Shown: positions 1 through 11,497, counted from the stretch's first letter. The stretch is DNA of 64,000 nucleotides from Curvibacter sp. (GCA_004293725.1 REAW01000013.1:65037-129036); one strand, 5' to 3'. The notes: generated by a model not told the origin, from the letters alone. Numbers and translations are program-made.

Positions 1-409
1 CTGCCAGCGAACCGGCCTTGGAGCCAATATAAGTAATGGCCGCTTGTTTTGACTTCATCAAAATTGGCACTGCGGCCTCGGTGGCGTTGACGGTGGCTTG
101 CACGTCGGTCTCCATGGCCTTGCGCCAGTCCACAGACAGCGCACTCACGTTGGGGATGAAGATATCAAACGGTGGCAACTGGTGTAGCCACGCTGCAAAA
201 GCATCGTGATCGTTGACATCTACGGCATCGGCAGAGACCCGCCCCGGCAAACCCTGCGTCGACTCCAGCATCGCGTCAATACGCGATTGGTCTCGTGCGC
301 AAAAGACTACATGGCAGCCTTCGGCCGCAAACGCTTTGGTAATGGCCGCGCCAATGCCTGAAGAGCCGCCGGTGACGACTGCAGTAAGTCCGGTAAGACC
401 GAGGTTCAT
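1..409 (-). CDS. Short-chain dehydrogenase/reductase, 3' end cut by window
   Basis: About 136 N-terminal residues of an SDR-family oxidoreductase. The start is the ATG whose complement sits at 407-409. The cofactor-binding glycine motif TGGSSGIG is at residues 13-20, right after the first beta strand, as in classical NAD(P)-dependent SDRs. The usual NNAG stretch is replaced by PNVSA. YIGSKAG near the window edge fits the strand carrying the catalytic Ser. The YxxxK pair would lie outside the window. The ORF track misses this gene because it runs off the edge. Substrate cannot be told. It is separated by about 50 bp from the methyltransferase upstream on the same strand, so the two may be co-transcribed. 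Confidence 0.85.
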   Translation of the reverse strand, partial: MNLGLTGLTAVVTGGSSGIGAAITKAFAAEGCHVVFCARDQSRIDAMLESTQGLPGRVSADAVDVNDHDAFAAWLHQLPPFDIFIPNVSALSVDWRKAMETDVQATVNATEAAVPILMKSKQAAITYIGSKAGSLA

Positions 410-460
410 GGTGTGAAAGAGGTGACAGGGGTGAACCCAGGCGCATGACCTGGATGTGCA

Positions 461-1264
461 TCAAATTGCCTTGGCTACAAGGGTGTAGCACAGCGGCAAC
501 TGGGCTGGTTGGTTTTCGTAGATCGCGTAATCTTCTTCGCGGTTCAAATGGGGATGCTCTTCCAGTCGTTGCAAATGAAAACCACTTTGCACACATGCGG
601 TCACGATGTCCCCCAGCGTGTGCAAAAACCAGTACCCCGTTTCGCCCTCCCCTGCGTCTGTGCCATCGTACGTAATGGCTTCGTCAATACGCACCGGGGT
701 TTTCTCAAAGTAGCTGGTTTCGGGCACCAAGGGGGTGGCGCTGTCGGGGTTGAACATCTCCAGTATGGGATGCGTCTCATTGATGACGAGGTGAGCACCC
801 GGATGCAGGAGCCCACGCACCACTTGAAAGAAACGCGGAAGATCGGGCATCCAATTGAGCACACCTATGGTGATCAATGCCAAGTCGTGCTGGCCCAGGC
901 CATCTGGCAGTTCATACACATCGGCCGCAAGCAGACGAGGACTGAGGCGCGCTGCGGCAGCTAGTTGGGCGCCCTGGGCCAAAAAAGCAGCGGATTGATC
1001 AATGCCCAATACCGGGCGGGCCCCCAACGCCGCCAAAGACAATAGCTCACGCGCATTGTTGCAGCCAATCTGCACCGCACTGCAGCCTTCAACCCCCAGA
1101 TCAGACAAGGTAGCGTTCAGGCAATCGTCCAGCACGTTAAAGCCGGGCTGGCCGGCCGCGAGCAAAAGCGCATCCCACGACGCGCCTTGACCATGCAGGT
1201 GCGCAGACGCATTCCAAGCCGCCTTGTTGGCTTGGGTATAGGTGAGGACGGAGTCTGGATCCAT
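461..1264 (-). CDS. Class I SAM-dependent methyltransferase
   Basis: Protein of 267 residues with a Rossmann-like methyltransferase fold. Motif I is VQIGCNNARE (about 64-73), followed by GIDQS, whose Asp at about 89 should bind the SAM ribose. NWMPDLPRFFQVVRGLLHPG matches the motif of bin3/UbiE-like small-molecule methyltransferases, and INETHP follows it. The central GCNNAR differs from the commoner GCGxGR, but the asparagine version occurs in this group. The substrate is unknown. It lies between parC and an SDR on the same strand, 58 bp past the parC stop in genome order, and is not obviously linked to topoisomerase function. Confidence 0.8.
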   Translation of the reverse strand: MDPDSVLTYTQANKAAWNASAHLHGQGASWDALLLAAGQPGFNVLDDCLNATLSDLGVEGCSAVQIGCNNARELLSLAALGARPVLGIDQSAAFLAQGAQLAAAARLSPRLLAADVYELPDGLGQHDLALITIGVLNWMPDLPRFFQVVRGLLHPGAHLVINETHPILEMFNPDSATPLVPETSYFEKTPVRIDEAITYDGTDAGEGETGYWFLHTLGDIVTACVQSGFHLQRLEEHPHLNREEDYAIYENQPAQLPLCYTLVAKAI

Positions 1265-1322
1265 GGGTGGCTAAATCAAATCTATGGGTGCAAGTGCTGA
1301 CCGACTTGACCGCTTTGCGCCG

Positions 1323-3710
1323 TCACTCCACCCGTGTAATCCGGTTCGGCTTGAAGCCCAGGTCCGCCGCCTTGCCCTTGCGGCCGCGCGCGGCGCGGGC
1401 GTTGTTGAGGCTGCGGATTTCCAGGGTTTCATCGCGTTCTTTGCCACCGCGGCCTATGCCGTCAATGCGGATGCTGCGGGTATAGGCGGCAGCACCGGCC
1501 AGGGTGTCTTTGGCTTCAAGGTCGATCAGCATCAGGCCACGCCCGCCCTTCTCCATGGTCTTGAGCTCAGTGATCTCAAACGTAAGGATGCGCCCGCCAG
1601 TGGACGCGCAGGCCACGTGGGTTGCAGCGGCCACCACGCTGGCAGGCGTGCCCGCCACCGCAACCTTGCCATGCGCACCGGCCACCACGGAAGGCGCACA
1701 AAGGGTTTCACCTTCGGCCACACCCACAAAGGCCTTGCCCGCTTTTTGGCGCGACACCATGTTCTCCACGCTGGCAATAAAGCCATACCCGCCCGAACCG
1801 GACAGAAGCAGCGTAGCGGTGGCGGGCCCGGCAAAGTAATAGAGCAGTTGGGTTCCGGTTTCCAGTTCGATCAGCGTGGTCACTGGCTGGCCATCGCCCC
1901 GGCCACCGGGCAACAGCGATACAGCCACAGAATAGATGCGCCCGTTGGAGCCGAACACTAACAGCGTGTCCACCGTGCGGCACTCAAACGTGCCATACAG
2001 GCCGTCACCCGCCTTGAAGGCGAAGGTGGACGCCTCGTGGCCATGGCCGGTGCGTGCGCGCACCCAGCCTTTTTCAGACACCACCACGGTCACGGGCTCG
2101 TCCACGACCTTGACTTCGGCAATGGCTTTCTTCTCGGTCTGGATGAGTGTGCGGCGCGGGTCGGCAAATACCTTGGCGTCAGCCTCGATCTCCTTGACCA
2201 TGAGGCGGCGCAGCGCGGCGGGGCTACCCAAAATTTCTTCGAGCTTGCCTTGCTCGGTGCGCAACTCGGCCAACTCTTGTTCGATCTTGATAGCTTCCAG
2301 ACGTGCCAGTTGGCGCAGGCGGATTTCGAGAATGTCTTCTGCTTGGCGGTCCGAGAGACGGAAGCGTTCAATCAGCGCGGCCTTGGGTTCGTCCGACTGG
2401 CGAATGATGGCAATTACTTCGTCGATGTTCAACAGAACGGTCTGCCGGCCCTCCAAGATATGGATGCGGTCCAGCACCTTGTTCAGGCGGTGACGGCTTC
2501 GCTTCTCGATCGTGGTCTGGCGAAACGCAATCCACTCGGTCAGCATCTGGCGCAGCGACTTCTGCGTCGGCCGGCCATCCAGCCCCACCATGGTGAGGTT
2601 GATGGGTGAAGACGTTTCCAGACTTGTGTGGGCCAGCAGCGCCGTGATCAGTTCCTGCTGCAGGGTGCGGCTGGTCTTGGGCTCGAACACGAGGCGCACC
2701 ATGGCGTCTTTGTTCGACTCATCGCGCACCACATCCAGCACGCTGAGGATGATGGCCTTGAGCTGCGTCTGTTCTTGCGACAAGGCCTTCTTGCCGGCCT
2801 TGACCTTGGGGTTGGTCAGTTCTTCAATTTCTTCCAGCACACGTTGGCTGCTTACGCCCGGCGGCAGCTCGGTAACGACCAGCTGCCACTGGCCGCGGGC
2901 CAGGTCTTCGATCTTCCAGCGGGCACGCACCTTTAGGCTGCCACGGCCGGTGCGGTAAGCATCGGCGATGTCACTGGCCGGGCTGATGATCTGGCCGCCG
3001 CCGGGGAAGTCGGGGCCGGGCACCAGAGCGTAGAGCTCGGCATCTGCCAACGCAGGCGTCTTGATGAGTGCCACGCAGGCATCGGCAATCTCGCGCAGGT
3101 TGTGGCTGGGAATTTCGGTGGCCAAGCCCACCGCAATGCCGCTGGCGCCATTGAGCAGGCTGAAAGGCAGGCGCGCGGGCAACTGGCAGGGTTCTTCGGT
3201 AGAGCCGTCGTAGTTGGGTTGAAACTCCACGGTGCCTTGGTCGATTTCTTCTAGCAACAGCGTGGTGATTTTGGCCAGGCGCGCTTCTGTGTAACGCATG
3301 GCTGCGGCGCCATCGCCGTCACGCGATCCGAAGTTGCCCTGGCCGTCTACCAGCGGGTAGCGTTGAGAAAAATCTTGCGCCATGCGCACCAGCGCGTCGT
3401 ATGCCGACTGGTCACCGTGCGGGTGAAAGCGGCCCAGCACATCTCCCACCACACGGGCGCTTTTTACCGGCTTGGCACCAGCGTTGCCATTAGCGCCGCC
3501 AAAGCCCAGCCCCATACGGGACATGCTGTACAAAATGCGACGCTGTACGGGCTTGAGGCCATCGCACACATCGGGCAAGGCGCGGCCCTTGACAACAGAG
3601 AGCGCGTATTCGAGGTAGGCGCGTTGGGCGTAGGTGGCCAGGTTCAGTTCGTTGTCATCGCCAGGGGTGGCGGGATCGGGGGTCAGATCGAGCGTAGTGG
3701 GGTCTGTCAT
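1323..3710 (-). CDS. parC: DNA topoisomerase IV subunit A
   Basis: Protein of 795 residues. ParC is the breakage-reunion subunit of topoisomerase IV, which decatenates daughter chromosomes. The N-terminal part contains [13 protein letters not shown], the winged-helix segment [19 protein letters not shown] and the catalytic tyrosine in [10 protein letters not shown] (Tyr140). The position matching E. coli ParC Ser80 is Gln101 here, and Glu84 is matched by Asp105. The C-terminal part has degenerate blades rather than the regular GyrA-box repeats, which favours ParC over GyrA. Its neighbour on the same strand, two genes upstream, is parE, with a lytic transglycosylase between them. Confidence 0.95.
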   Translation of the reverse strand: MTDPTTLDLTPDPATPGDDNELNLATYAQRAYLEYALSVVKGRALPDVCDGLKPVQRRILYSMSRMGLGFGGANGNAGAKPVKSARVVGDVLGRFHPHGDQSAYDALVRMAQDFSQRYPLVDGQGNFGSRDGDGAAAMRYTEARLAKITTLLLEEIDQGTVEFQPNYDGSTEEPCQLPARLPFSLLNGASGIAVGLATEIPSHNLREIADACVALIKTPALADAELYALVPGPDFPGGGQIISPASDIADAYRTGRGSLKVRARWKIEDLARGQWQLVVTELPPGVSSQRVLEEIEELTNPKVKAGKKALSQEQTQLKAIILSVLDVVRDESNKDAMVRLVFEPKTSRTLQQELITALLAHTSLETSSPINLTMVGLDGRPTQKSLRQMLTEWIAFRQTTIEKRSRHRLNKVLDRIHILEGRQTVLLNIDEVIAIIRQSDEPKAALIERFRLSDRQAEDILEIRLRQLARLEAIKIEQELAELRTEQGKLEEILGSPAALRRLMVKEIEADAKVFADPRRTLIQTEKKAIAEVKVVDEPVTVVVSEKGWVRARTGHGHEASTFAFKAGDGLYGTFECRTVDTLLVFGSNGRIYSVAVSLLPGGRGDGQPVTTLIELETGTQLLYYFAGPATATLLLSGSGGYGFIASVENMVSRQKAGKAFVGVAEGETLCAPSVVAGAHGKVAVAGTPASVVAAATHVACASTGGRILTFEITELKTMEKGGRGLMLIDLEAKDTLAGAAAYTRSIRIDGIGRGGKERDETLEIRSLNNARAARGRKGKAADLGFKPNRITRVE

Positions 3711-3716
3711 GTGGGT

Positions 3717-4571
3717 TTAGTCAGCTTTCGGGGCTTCTGGCGCAGGCAGGCCTTGCAAGGGCGCCACCATGTTGTTGCGGCCAGTGGGCATATTCAATAT
3801 GTAGGGGTCGCGGGCGCCAGCCAGCACATAGCCTTCGCCATAGTTGGCTCTTACGCGTCCGCCGGGGGATTGGTGCACTTGCGCCACGGGCACCGGCACA
3901 GGTTTGAGAGCGGCATACAGCTCACTCACGGTTGCCACGTAGTTTTGGGTTTCCTTGAAGTTGGGCACCTTGTTACCAGCGCGCTGCACGGCGCCTTCTC
4001 CGGCGTTGTACGACGCCAATGCCAAGTCCAGCCTGCCGGGGAACATGTCAATCAGCAGACGCAAGTAGCGCGTACCCAGGTGGATGTTGATCTTGGGGTC
4101 GACCAGCTTGGCCTCAATCGACAGCCAGCGATCGCTGTCCACACCAAAGCGGCGCGCAGTGTCCGGCATGATTTGCATCAGCCCGATTGCGCCCTTGGGT
4201 GACACGGCGGCGGGATCGAAACCTGACTCGGCGGCTACCAGGGCCTGCAGTAGCTCGTAGTCCACCCGAAAGCGGGCGGCGGCATCCTTGAGCAACGGCC
4301 GAATCTTGTGGTACCGGGGAGAGGACTCAAAGAACTGGCTCAACTTGGGGTTGACCTCTGGCGCTGCAGGGGCTGCAGGGGCTGCTGGCAACGCGGCGCC
4401 CGGGGCGGCGGCCCGCACCGGCGCCCTGTAGAACAGGCTGTAGCGGGAGTCCACCTGTTGGGCGGAGAAATGGCTATGGCCCTGTTCGTCCACCCACACC
4501 CAGACATCTGCCTTGGCATGAAAAGAGGCTATAGCCCCCATCAATATTGCGCAAGCAGCTATATTTTTCAT
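3717..4571 (-). CDS. Periplasmic lytic transglycosylase (SLT domain, DUF4124-like N-terminus)
   Basis: Exported murein lytic transglycosylase, about 284 residues. It cleaves the MurNAc-GlcNAc bond to give anhydro-muropeptides. I start at ATG 4571 (MKNIAACAIL) rather than the TTG of the ORF track, because this gives a clean signal peptide ending FHAKA. Residues about 23-50 (VWVWVDEQGHSHFS) look like a DUF4124 segment, followed by an Ala/Pro linker. The SLT domain covers about 92-220, with catalytic Glu115 in AAESGFDP, then GLMQIMPDTA and ASYNAGEGAV. It sits between parE and parC on the same strand, touching parE. Its signal peptide is encoded by a copy of the dispersed repeat (4518-4577). Confidence 0.88.
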   Translation of the reverse strand: MKNIAACAILMGAIASFHAKADVWVWVDEQGHSHFSAQQVDSRYSLFYRAPVRAAAPGAALPAAPAAPAAPEVNPKLSQFFESSPRYHKIRPLLKDAAARFRVDYELLQALVAAESGFDPAAVSPKGAIGLMQIMPDTARRFGVDSDRWLSIEAKLVDPKINIHLGTRYLRLLIDMFPGRLDLALASYNAGEGAVQRAGNKVPNFKETQNYVATVSELYAALKPVPVPVAQVHQSPGGRVRANYGEGYVLAGARDPYILNMPTGRNNMVAPLQGLPAPEAPKAD

Positions 4572-4576
4572 AGCAA

Positions 4577-4577
<1 letters not shown>
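4518..4577 (-). repeat. Dispersed palindromic repeat, copy A (encodes a signal peptide)
   Basis: Read on the minus strand it begins TGCTATGAAAAATATAGC, a hairpin head GCTAT/ATAGC, then TGCTTGCGCAATATTGATGG and a tail GGGGCTATAGCCTC. It matches copies in mutL, miaA and the intergenic copy at 44.6 kb. It covers almost the entire signal-peptide coding region of the lytic transglycosylase. It is read in the same frame as the copies in mutL, miaA and amiC (GCT at codon start). Confidence 0.75.
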
Positions 4578-6547
<1,970 letters not shown>

Positions 6548-6580
6548 GGGATGGAATTGTAGTGCGGCCTCAGGATATGA

Positions 6581-6596
6581 CTGTATATATATACAG
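6581..6596. promoter_or_regulatory. Perfect LexA (SOS) box between parE and an MFS gene
   Basis: CTGTATATATATACAG is a perfect 16-bp palindrome fitting the beta/gamma-proteobacterial LexA site CTGT-N8-ACAG, and identical to the core of the E. coli consensus. It is 34 bp upstream of the parE ATG and 76 bp upstream of the divergent MFS ATG, so it could repress either. On the parE strand a possible -10 (TACAAT) lies about 8 nt before the ATG, with its -35 region overlapping the box. That would give a near-leaderless mRNA. The site is seen directly; LexA control is inferred. Confidence 0.6.
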
Positions 6597-6671
6597 ACTC
6601 CAGAAGCAAGCGGCTCCGAGCTTGTCACCCCGGCAGCAGCGAGAAGCCGACAAACGGGCTACATTTCAGCG

Positions 6672-7886
6672 ATGTCTTTAGCCCACAAACCGATATCGAT
6701 TATCCAAATTCTGGTCTGCGGTGCCACGATTGTGACCCTGTCCATGGGCATTCGGCATGGTTTTGGTCTATGGCTCCAGCCTATTACCCAAGCACAAGGC
6801 TGGACACGCGAGACCTTTGCCTTTGCCTTGGCCATACAGAATCTGGTGTGGGGCCTATCGGGCATATTTGCCGGTATGGTGGCCGACCGTTACGGCGCCT
6901 TCCGCGTGGTGGTGGTGGGTGCGGTGCTCTACGCGCTGGGCCTGATAGGCATGGCCTACGCCAGCACCCCGTTGCTGTTTTCTCTGTCCAGTGGCGTACT
7001 GATTGGCATGGCGCAAGCGGGCACCACCTATGCGGTGATTTATGGCGTGATTGGGCGCAATGTTCCTCTGGAGAAGCGTTCTTGGGCCATGGGCGTAGCA
7101 GCTGCAGCAGGGTCGTTTGGGCAGTTTTTGATGGTACCTACCGAGGGTTACTTGATTAGCAGCCTGGGCTGGCAGGAGGCTCTGGTGGCACTGGGCGCCG
7201 CCGCCCTGCTGATGATTCCACTGGCATGGGGACTGCGCGAACCCGGCTTTGGCGGGGCCACGCCGCCCCCACGTGAGCAGACAATAGGACAGGCGCTGCG
7301 AGAGGCGTTCAAGTACCCCAGCTTTCAGTTGCTGATGGCGGGTTACTTTGTTTGTGGATTTCAGGTGGTGTTCATTGGAGTGCACATGCCCAGCTATCTG
7401 AAAGACAAAGGGATGTCGCCCCAAGTGGCCAGTTACGCACTGGCATTGATTGGTTTGTTCAACGTGTTTGGCACCTATGCCGCCGGTGTGCTGGGCCAAA
7501 AAATGGCAAAGAAAAACATTCTTGCTTTTATCTACTTGGCGCGTGCGGTGGCCATCGCCGTCTTTTTGACCGTGCCTTTGTCACCCGCGAGCGTCTACGT
7601 GTTTTCGTCTGTTATGGGGTTGCTGTGGCTGTCTACCATCCCCCCCACCAACGCCACTGTTGCCCAAATTTTTGGCGTGGCGCACCTCTCCATGCTGGGA
7701 GGGTTCGTTTTCTTCAGCCACCAGATTGGCTCTTTCATGGGGGTCTGGATGGGTGGTTACCTCTACGACAAGACGGGCAGTTACGACATCGTCTGGTACA
7801 TCGCGATTGGGTTGGGTGTGTTGGCCGCATTGGTAAATCTGCCAGTGCGTGAAGCCCCAATCCAGCGCACAGCATTGGCCCACTGA
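6672..7886 (+). CDS. MFS transporter, monocarboxylate/oxalate-formate antiporter-like
   Basis: Inner-membrane permease of 404 residues with about 12 hydrophobic segments. I start at ATG 6672 (MSLAHKPISI); the longer track ORF runs back through the LexA site and into antisense parE. ITQAQGWTRETFAFALAIQN and the loop DRYGAFRVVVVG after TM2 are typical of the oxalate/formate antiporter and monocarboxylate branch of MFS. HMPSYLKDKGMSP marks the start of the second half. The substrate is unknown. It is followed after 1 bp by a small ORF and then an SDR on the same strand. The gene may be under the LexA box at 6581. Confidence 0.8.
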   Translation: MSLAHKPISIIQILVCGATIVTLSMGIRHGFGLWLQPITQAQGWTRETFAFALAIQNLVWGLSGIFAGMVADRYGAFRVVVVGAVLYALGLIGMAYASTPLLFSLSSGVLIGMAQAGTTYAVIYGVIGRNVPLEKRSWAMGVAAAAGSFGQFLMVPTEGYLISSLGWQEALVALGAAALLMIPLAWGLREPGFGGATPPPREQTIGQALREAFKYPSFQLLMAGYFVCGFQVVFIGVHMPSYLKDKGMSPQVASYALALIGLFNVFGTYAAGVLGQKMAKKNILAFIYLARAVAIAVFLTVPLSPASVYVFSSVMGLLWLSTIPPTNATVAQIFGVAHLSMLGGFVFFSHQIGSFMGVWMGGYLYDKTGSYDIVWYIAIGLGVLAALVNLPVREAPIQRTALAH

Positions 7887-7887
7887 C

Positions 7888-8013
7888 ATGCGACTGCCTC
7901 TGCGCTTGTTGATCGGGTCCGTGAGTCTGGCAACGCTGTTCGGCGTCTTTTACCTCTACACCCAACCTGATTTTTTGGTGCTACTGGCCAACCAGGTGTG
8001 GGCCTGTTTTTGA
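7888..8013 (+). CDS. Small hypothetical membrane protein (41 residues)
   Basis: Tiny ORF starting MRLPLRLLIGSVSLATLFGV and ending VWACF. It is too short for the track. It starts 1 bp after the MFS stop codon and ends 8 bp before the SDR start, filling an otherwise empty gap exactly. It has a basic N-terminus and one hydrophobic segment (about residues 7-24), so it would be a single-pass inner-membrane peptide. Function unknown. The tight spacing and clean composition favour a real gene, but there is no strong Shine-Dalgarno visible and no homologue is known to me with certainty. Confidence 0.5.
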   Translation: MRLPLRLLIGSVSLATLFGVFYLYTQPDFLVLLANQVWACF

Positions 8014-8021
8014 TTCCTGAC

Positions 8022-8846
8022 ATGACCGACCACCTGAACACCACCATCATTACCGGCGCTTCGGATGGCATTGGTGCCGAGATGGCACGCCAACTCGCGC
8101 GTCAATATGGGGCCAAAGCGGCGCTGGTGTTGGCAGCCCGCAATGGAGATTTGCTCAACACCGTAGCCCGACAGTGCACCGAACTGGGCGCCCAAGTGCT
8201 GGTAGTGCCCACCGACGTATCGGTGCAAGCCCAATGCCGCGACCTGGTCGCGCAAACTGTTCAGCGCTTTGGCCGCATTGATGCACTCATCAATAACGCA
8301 GGCATTTCAGCTCAGGCCTTGTTCAGCGAGGTCAAGACTGAAGACCTTGGCTGGTACGAACAGCTCATGCGCATCAATCTGTGGGGCAGCGTTTGGTGCA
8401 CCCATGCGGCCCTGCCCCACCTCAAGGCCAGTCGGGGCCACATCGTGGCTGTTTCTTCGTTGGCTGGATTGGTGGGTGTACCCGGTCGCACGGCTTACAG
8501 CGCATCCAAATTCGCAATGGCTGGTTTCTTTGAAGCGCTACGCGCCGAACTGCGTGGCGCAGGCGTGAGCGTGACCACCGCCTACCCGGGCGTGGTGCTA
8601 ACCAACATCCGAAGCCGTGGACTGAATGCTGCGGGCCTAGCGGCAGGTTCAAGCGGCCTGAAAGAAGACGACGCAATGACGGTGGAAGAATGCGCGAAAC
8701 TGATCCTGCAAGGCATGGCCCGACGCGAACGTGAGGTGGTAATGACCACCAAGGGCAAGTTGGGGCGCTTTATCAAGTTATTGATGCCCGGCCTCGTGGA
8801 AAAAATGGCGCTGGCGGCCCTCAAAGACCACGTCAAACCTCGATGA
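8022..8846 (+). CDS. Short-chain dehydrogenase/reductase
   Basis: Classical SDR oxidoreductase of 274 residues from ATG 8022 (MTDHLNTTII); the track start 24 bp earlier lacks family support and overlaps the small ORF. Cofactor motif TGASDGIG at 11-18, NNAG in ALINNAGIS, catalytic Ser in VAVSSLAG and YSASK with Tyr159/Lys163. The C-terminal hydrophobic tail (KLLMPGLVEKMALAAL) resembles SDRs acting on lipophilic substrates. Substrate unknown. Its stop overlaps the start of a broken methyltransferase by 4 nt (ATGA). Confidence 0.85.
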   Translation: MTDHLNTTIITGASDGIGAEMARQLARQYGAKAALVLAARNGDLLNTVARQCTELGAQVLVVPTDVSVQAQCRDLVAQTVQRFGRIDALINNAGISAQALFSEVKTEDLGWYEQLMRINLWGSVWCTHAALPHLKASRGHIVAVSSLAGLVGVPGRTAYSASKFAMAGFFEALRAELRGAGVSVTTAYPGVVLTNIRSRGLNAAGLAAGSSGLKEDDAMTVEECAKLILQGMARREREVVMTTKGKLGRFIKLLMPGLVEKMALAALKDHVKPR

Positions 8847-9396
8847 ACGCAGGCACGAGCGCGCATGGCACAAGCGGCGCGTCTGCCTGGGTGCAACGGT
8901 GGAGCCACTTGCTGGCGCCCAAGGCTACCGTGCTGGATGTGGCCTGCGGCACCGGCCGACATCTGACATGGCGGGCATCGACCGTCACACGACTTTGGCA
9001 GCACAACACGCCCCCACGGCCACATTGGTCACCGCCGACATCGAAAATGCCACATGGCCCCTGATGCTGGACGGCGCGCCGCAACAGTTTGACGCGTTGG
9101 TCGTGACCCACTACCTCTGGCGCCCGATCTTCCCCACGTTGCTCGGCAGCGTGGCTCCGGGGGGGCTGCTGCTGTATGAAACCTTTGCCGCTGGCAACGA
9201 AACTGTTGGTCGCCCCAGTCGGCCTGACTTTCTGCTGCAACCTGGCGAACTGCTAAGGCTGTGTACAGATTGGCATGTGGTGGCATTTGAGCAAGGGTTT
9301 TTGGAGAGCCCCGCGCGTTTTGTGCAGCGAATTGCCGCTTTGCGTCCATTTACCCAGCCCGATACTGGCGCCGCGCCGACCCGACACCCACTCTAG
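8843..9396 (+). pseudogene. Frameshifted SAM-dependent methyltransferase
   Basis: Two ORFs in different frames together make one small methyltransferase. The first (from ATG 8843) gives an N-terminus ending in motif I, VLDVACGTGRHLTW. The second frame picks up at GIDRHTTLAAQHAP and continues with VTADIENATW and VVTHYLWRP to the stop at 9396. In intact relatives about nine residues separate the HLxW and GIDR parts, so a deletion near 8968-8976 removed roughly 26-29 bp and shifted frame. The start overlaps the SDR stop (ATGA), so it was an operon member. A sequencing or assembly error cannot be excluded. Confidence 0.7.
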
Positions 9397-9430
9397 TTAA
9401 AATGCCCTTTTACCGAACCAACCACACCAC

Positions 9431-10327
9431 ATGAACGCTTCCAAAGGTCCTATCAGGGGCAGCATCGTAGCCCTCATCACCCCGATGCTTGACGACGGCT
9501 CCGTGGACTATCCCGCGTTGCGTAAACTGATTGATTGGCACATTACCGAAGGTACGGATTGCATTGGCGTGGTAGGCACGACCGGTGAGTCCCCCACGGT
9601 CAACGTCGATGAGCATTGCGAAATCATTCGCGTCTCCGTTGAACAAGCCGCTGGCCGGGTTCCCATCATGGCCGGCTGCGGGGGCAATTCCACAAAAGAA
9701 GCCATCGCGCTTGCAAAGTTTGCCAAAGGGGTTGGCGCGGATTGCCAACTGCAAGTTGTTCCTTATTACAACAAACCCACGCAAGAGGGTCAGTACCAGC
9801 ATTTCAAGGCCATTGCCGAGGCCACGGGTGACCTGCCCATTGTTCTATACAACGTGCCTGGCCGTTCCGTCGCAGATATGGCACACGAAACGGTGCTGCG
9901 CTTGGCCGAAGTGCCGGGAATTGTCGGCATCAAGGAAGCTACCGGCAACATCGAACGGGCGCAATGGCTGATCAAAGAGGCACCTCAACACTTTTCCATT
10001 TACAGCGGTGATGACCCGACCGCAGTCGCGCTGATGTTGTGCGGTGGTCATGGCAACGTAAGCGTGACCGCAAACGTGGCTCCGCGACTGATGCATGAGT
10101 TGTGCGTGGCTGCGATGCATGGAAATGTTGCCCGCGCTATGGAGATCCAACTGCAACTGTTACCCCTGCACAAGGCTTTGTTTGTAGAGTCCAACCCCAT
10201 CCCCGTGAAATGGGCTGTGTCCCGCATGGGCCTTAGCAAGCCGGCCTTGCGCCTGCCCTTGACCCCGTTGACTGCAGCCAGCCAGCCCGTACTTGAACGT
10301 GCGCTGAAAACCTGCGGATTGATTTAA
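9431..10327 (+). CDS. dapA: 4-hydroxy-tetrahydrodipicolinate synthase
   Basis: Protein of 298 residues. DapA condenses pyruvate with aspartate semialdehyde, the first committed step of lysine and diaminopimelate synthesis, in the cytoplasm. The Schiff-base lysine is Lys168 in VGIKEATGN. Tyr140 in VLYNVPGR and the threonine pair in GTTGESPT (50-51) complete the active site. Length and motifs match the family. It is followed by bamC after 24 bp, the same order as dapA-bamC in E. coli. Confidence 0.96.
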   Translation: MNASKGPIRGSIVALITPMLDDGSVDYPALRKLIDWHITEGTDCIGVVGTTGESPTVNVDEHCEIIRVSVEQAAGRVPIMAGCGGNSTKEAIALAKFAKGVGADCQLQVVPYYNKPTQEGQYQHFKAIAEATGDLPIVLYNVPGRSVADMAHETVLRLAEVPGIVGIKEATGNIERAQWLIKEAPQHFSIYSGDDPTAVALMLCGGHGNVSVTANVAPRLMHELCVAAMHGNVARAMEIQLQLLPLHKALFVESNPIPVKWAVSRMGLSKPALRLPLTPLTAASQPVLERALKTCGLI

Positions 10328-10351
10328 GCTTTTACGCTATTGGAACTCCCT

Positions 10352-11434
10352 GTGAACCTCACTTCGAAAGCAGCCTTGATTGGCGTAGCCCTGGCCTTGG
10401 GAGCATGCAGCACCCTCGAAACTGACAAGGTGGACTACCGCTCTGCGGCCAAGGCTCCGTCACTGGATATCCCACCCGACCTCACGCAACTCTCCAAAGA
10501 CACCCGCTATTCCGTAGTGGATGGCGCCATTTCAGCATCTGGATATCAGGCTAACAGAGAGGCGAATAGCAAAGTGCAAGTGTCAACACTTAGTGTTGGC
10601 GATGTCCGCATTGAACGTGATGGCAATCAGCGCTGGTTGGTGGTCAACCGCCCCGCTGAAAAGCTTTGGGAACCTGTAAAAGACTTTTGGCAAGAAAACG
10701 GCTTCTTGCTCGCAATGGACCAAAGCAATTTGGGCATCATGGAAACCGATTGGGCCGAAAATCGAGCAAAGCTACCTTTAGACGCGATTCGCACTGCGCT
10801 GGGCAAGTTGCTAGACTCCCTCTACTCCACCGGTGAACGCGATAAATTTCGCACTCGTTTGGAGCGAAATGCTAGCGGCAGTACGGAGATCTTCATCAGC
10901 CACCGCGGCATGATTGAGGTCTACACTACAAGTGGCAAAGACCAAACCATGTGGCAACCACGCCCAGCCGACCCAGAGTTGGAAACAGAGTTTCTTCGGC
11001 GTTTGATGGTGAAGTTAGGTGTTTCCCAAGAGCAGTCCAAGGCCTTGGTGGCCAATAGTGCCCCCAAAGCCATTGCCATAGTGACCAATGTCAACGGTCA
11101 ACCTGCAGTCAAGTTGGAAGAGGGTTTTGACCGGGCTTGGCGTCGTGTGGGTCTTTCATTGGACCGGACCGGCTTTACCGTCGAAGACCGCGATCGCAAA
11201 CAAGGCATCTACTATGTGCGCTACGTCAGCACCACATCAGAAAACGCGGAGCCAGGTTTTTTTGGCAAGCTGTTCAGCAGCTCTGACAAAAACAAAGCCC
11301 CCACCAAATACCAGATCGCCGTGCGTAGCGCAGGGGACCTGTCGGAGGTTCTGGTGCTGAATACAGATGGACAACCCGAAACATCGGCGATTGCACAACG
11401 CATCGTCAAGGTGCTGGCCGACGATATCAAATAA
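10352..11434 (+). CDS. bamC: Outer-membrane assembly lipoprotein BamC
   Basis: About 360 residues. A lipoprotein of the BAM complex that inserts beta-barrel proteins in the outer membrane. I choose GTG 10352 (MNLTSKAALI), which places the lipobox LGAC about 20 residues in; the track's TTG adds four residues. After the modified Cys comes an extended segment with DYRSAAKAPSLDIPPDLT, the unstructured lasso region that contacts BamD. Two helix-grip domains follow, each holding a WLVV or WRRVGLSL type core. Linkage to dapA is conserved. A strong terminator lies 22 bp after the stop. Confidence 0.9.
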   Translation: MNLTSKAALIGVALALGACSTLETDKVDYRSAAKAPSLDIPPDLTQLSKDTRYSVVDGAISASGYQANREANSKVQVSTLSVGDVRIERDGNQRWLVVNRPAEKLWEPVKDFWQENGFLLAMDQSNLGIMETDWAENRAKLPLDAIRTALGKLLDSLYSTGERDKFRTRLERNASGSTEIFISHRGMIEVYTTSGKDQTMWQPRPADPELETEFLRRLMVKLGVSQEQSKALVANSAPKAIAIVTNVNGQPAVKLEEGFDRAWRRVGLSLDRTGFTVEDRDRKQGIYYVRYVSTTSENAEPGFFGKLFSSSDKNKAPTKYQIAVRSAGDLSEVLVLNTDGQPETSAIAQRIVKVLADDIK

Positions 11435-11455
11435 AACGCACCCTGCGTACAGACG

Positions 11456-11484
11456 AAAAAAAACCACCTTGCGGTGGTTTTTTT
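11456..11484. terminator. Bidirectional rho-independent terminator
   Basis: A-tract, then AACCACC-TTGC-GGTGGTT, then a T-tract. The A-run on one side and T-run on the other make it work for bamC (plus) and for the convergent Ala-rich lipoprotein (minus), whose stop is only 13 bp away. Confidence 0.9.
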
Positions 11485-11497
11485 ATCTGCAAGCAGA

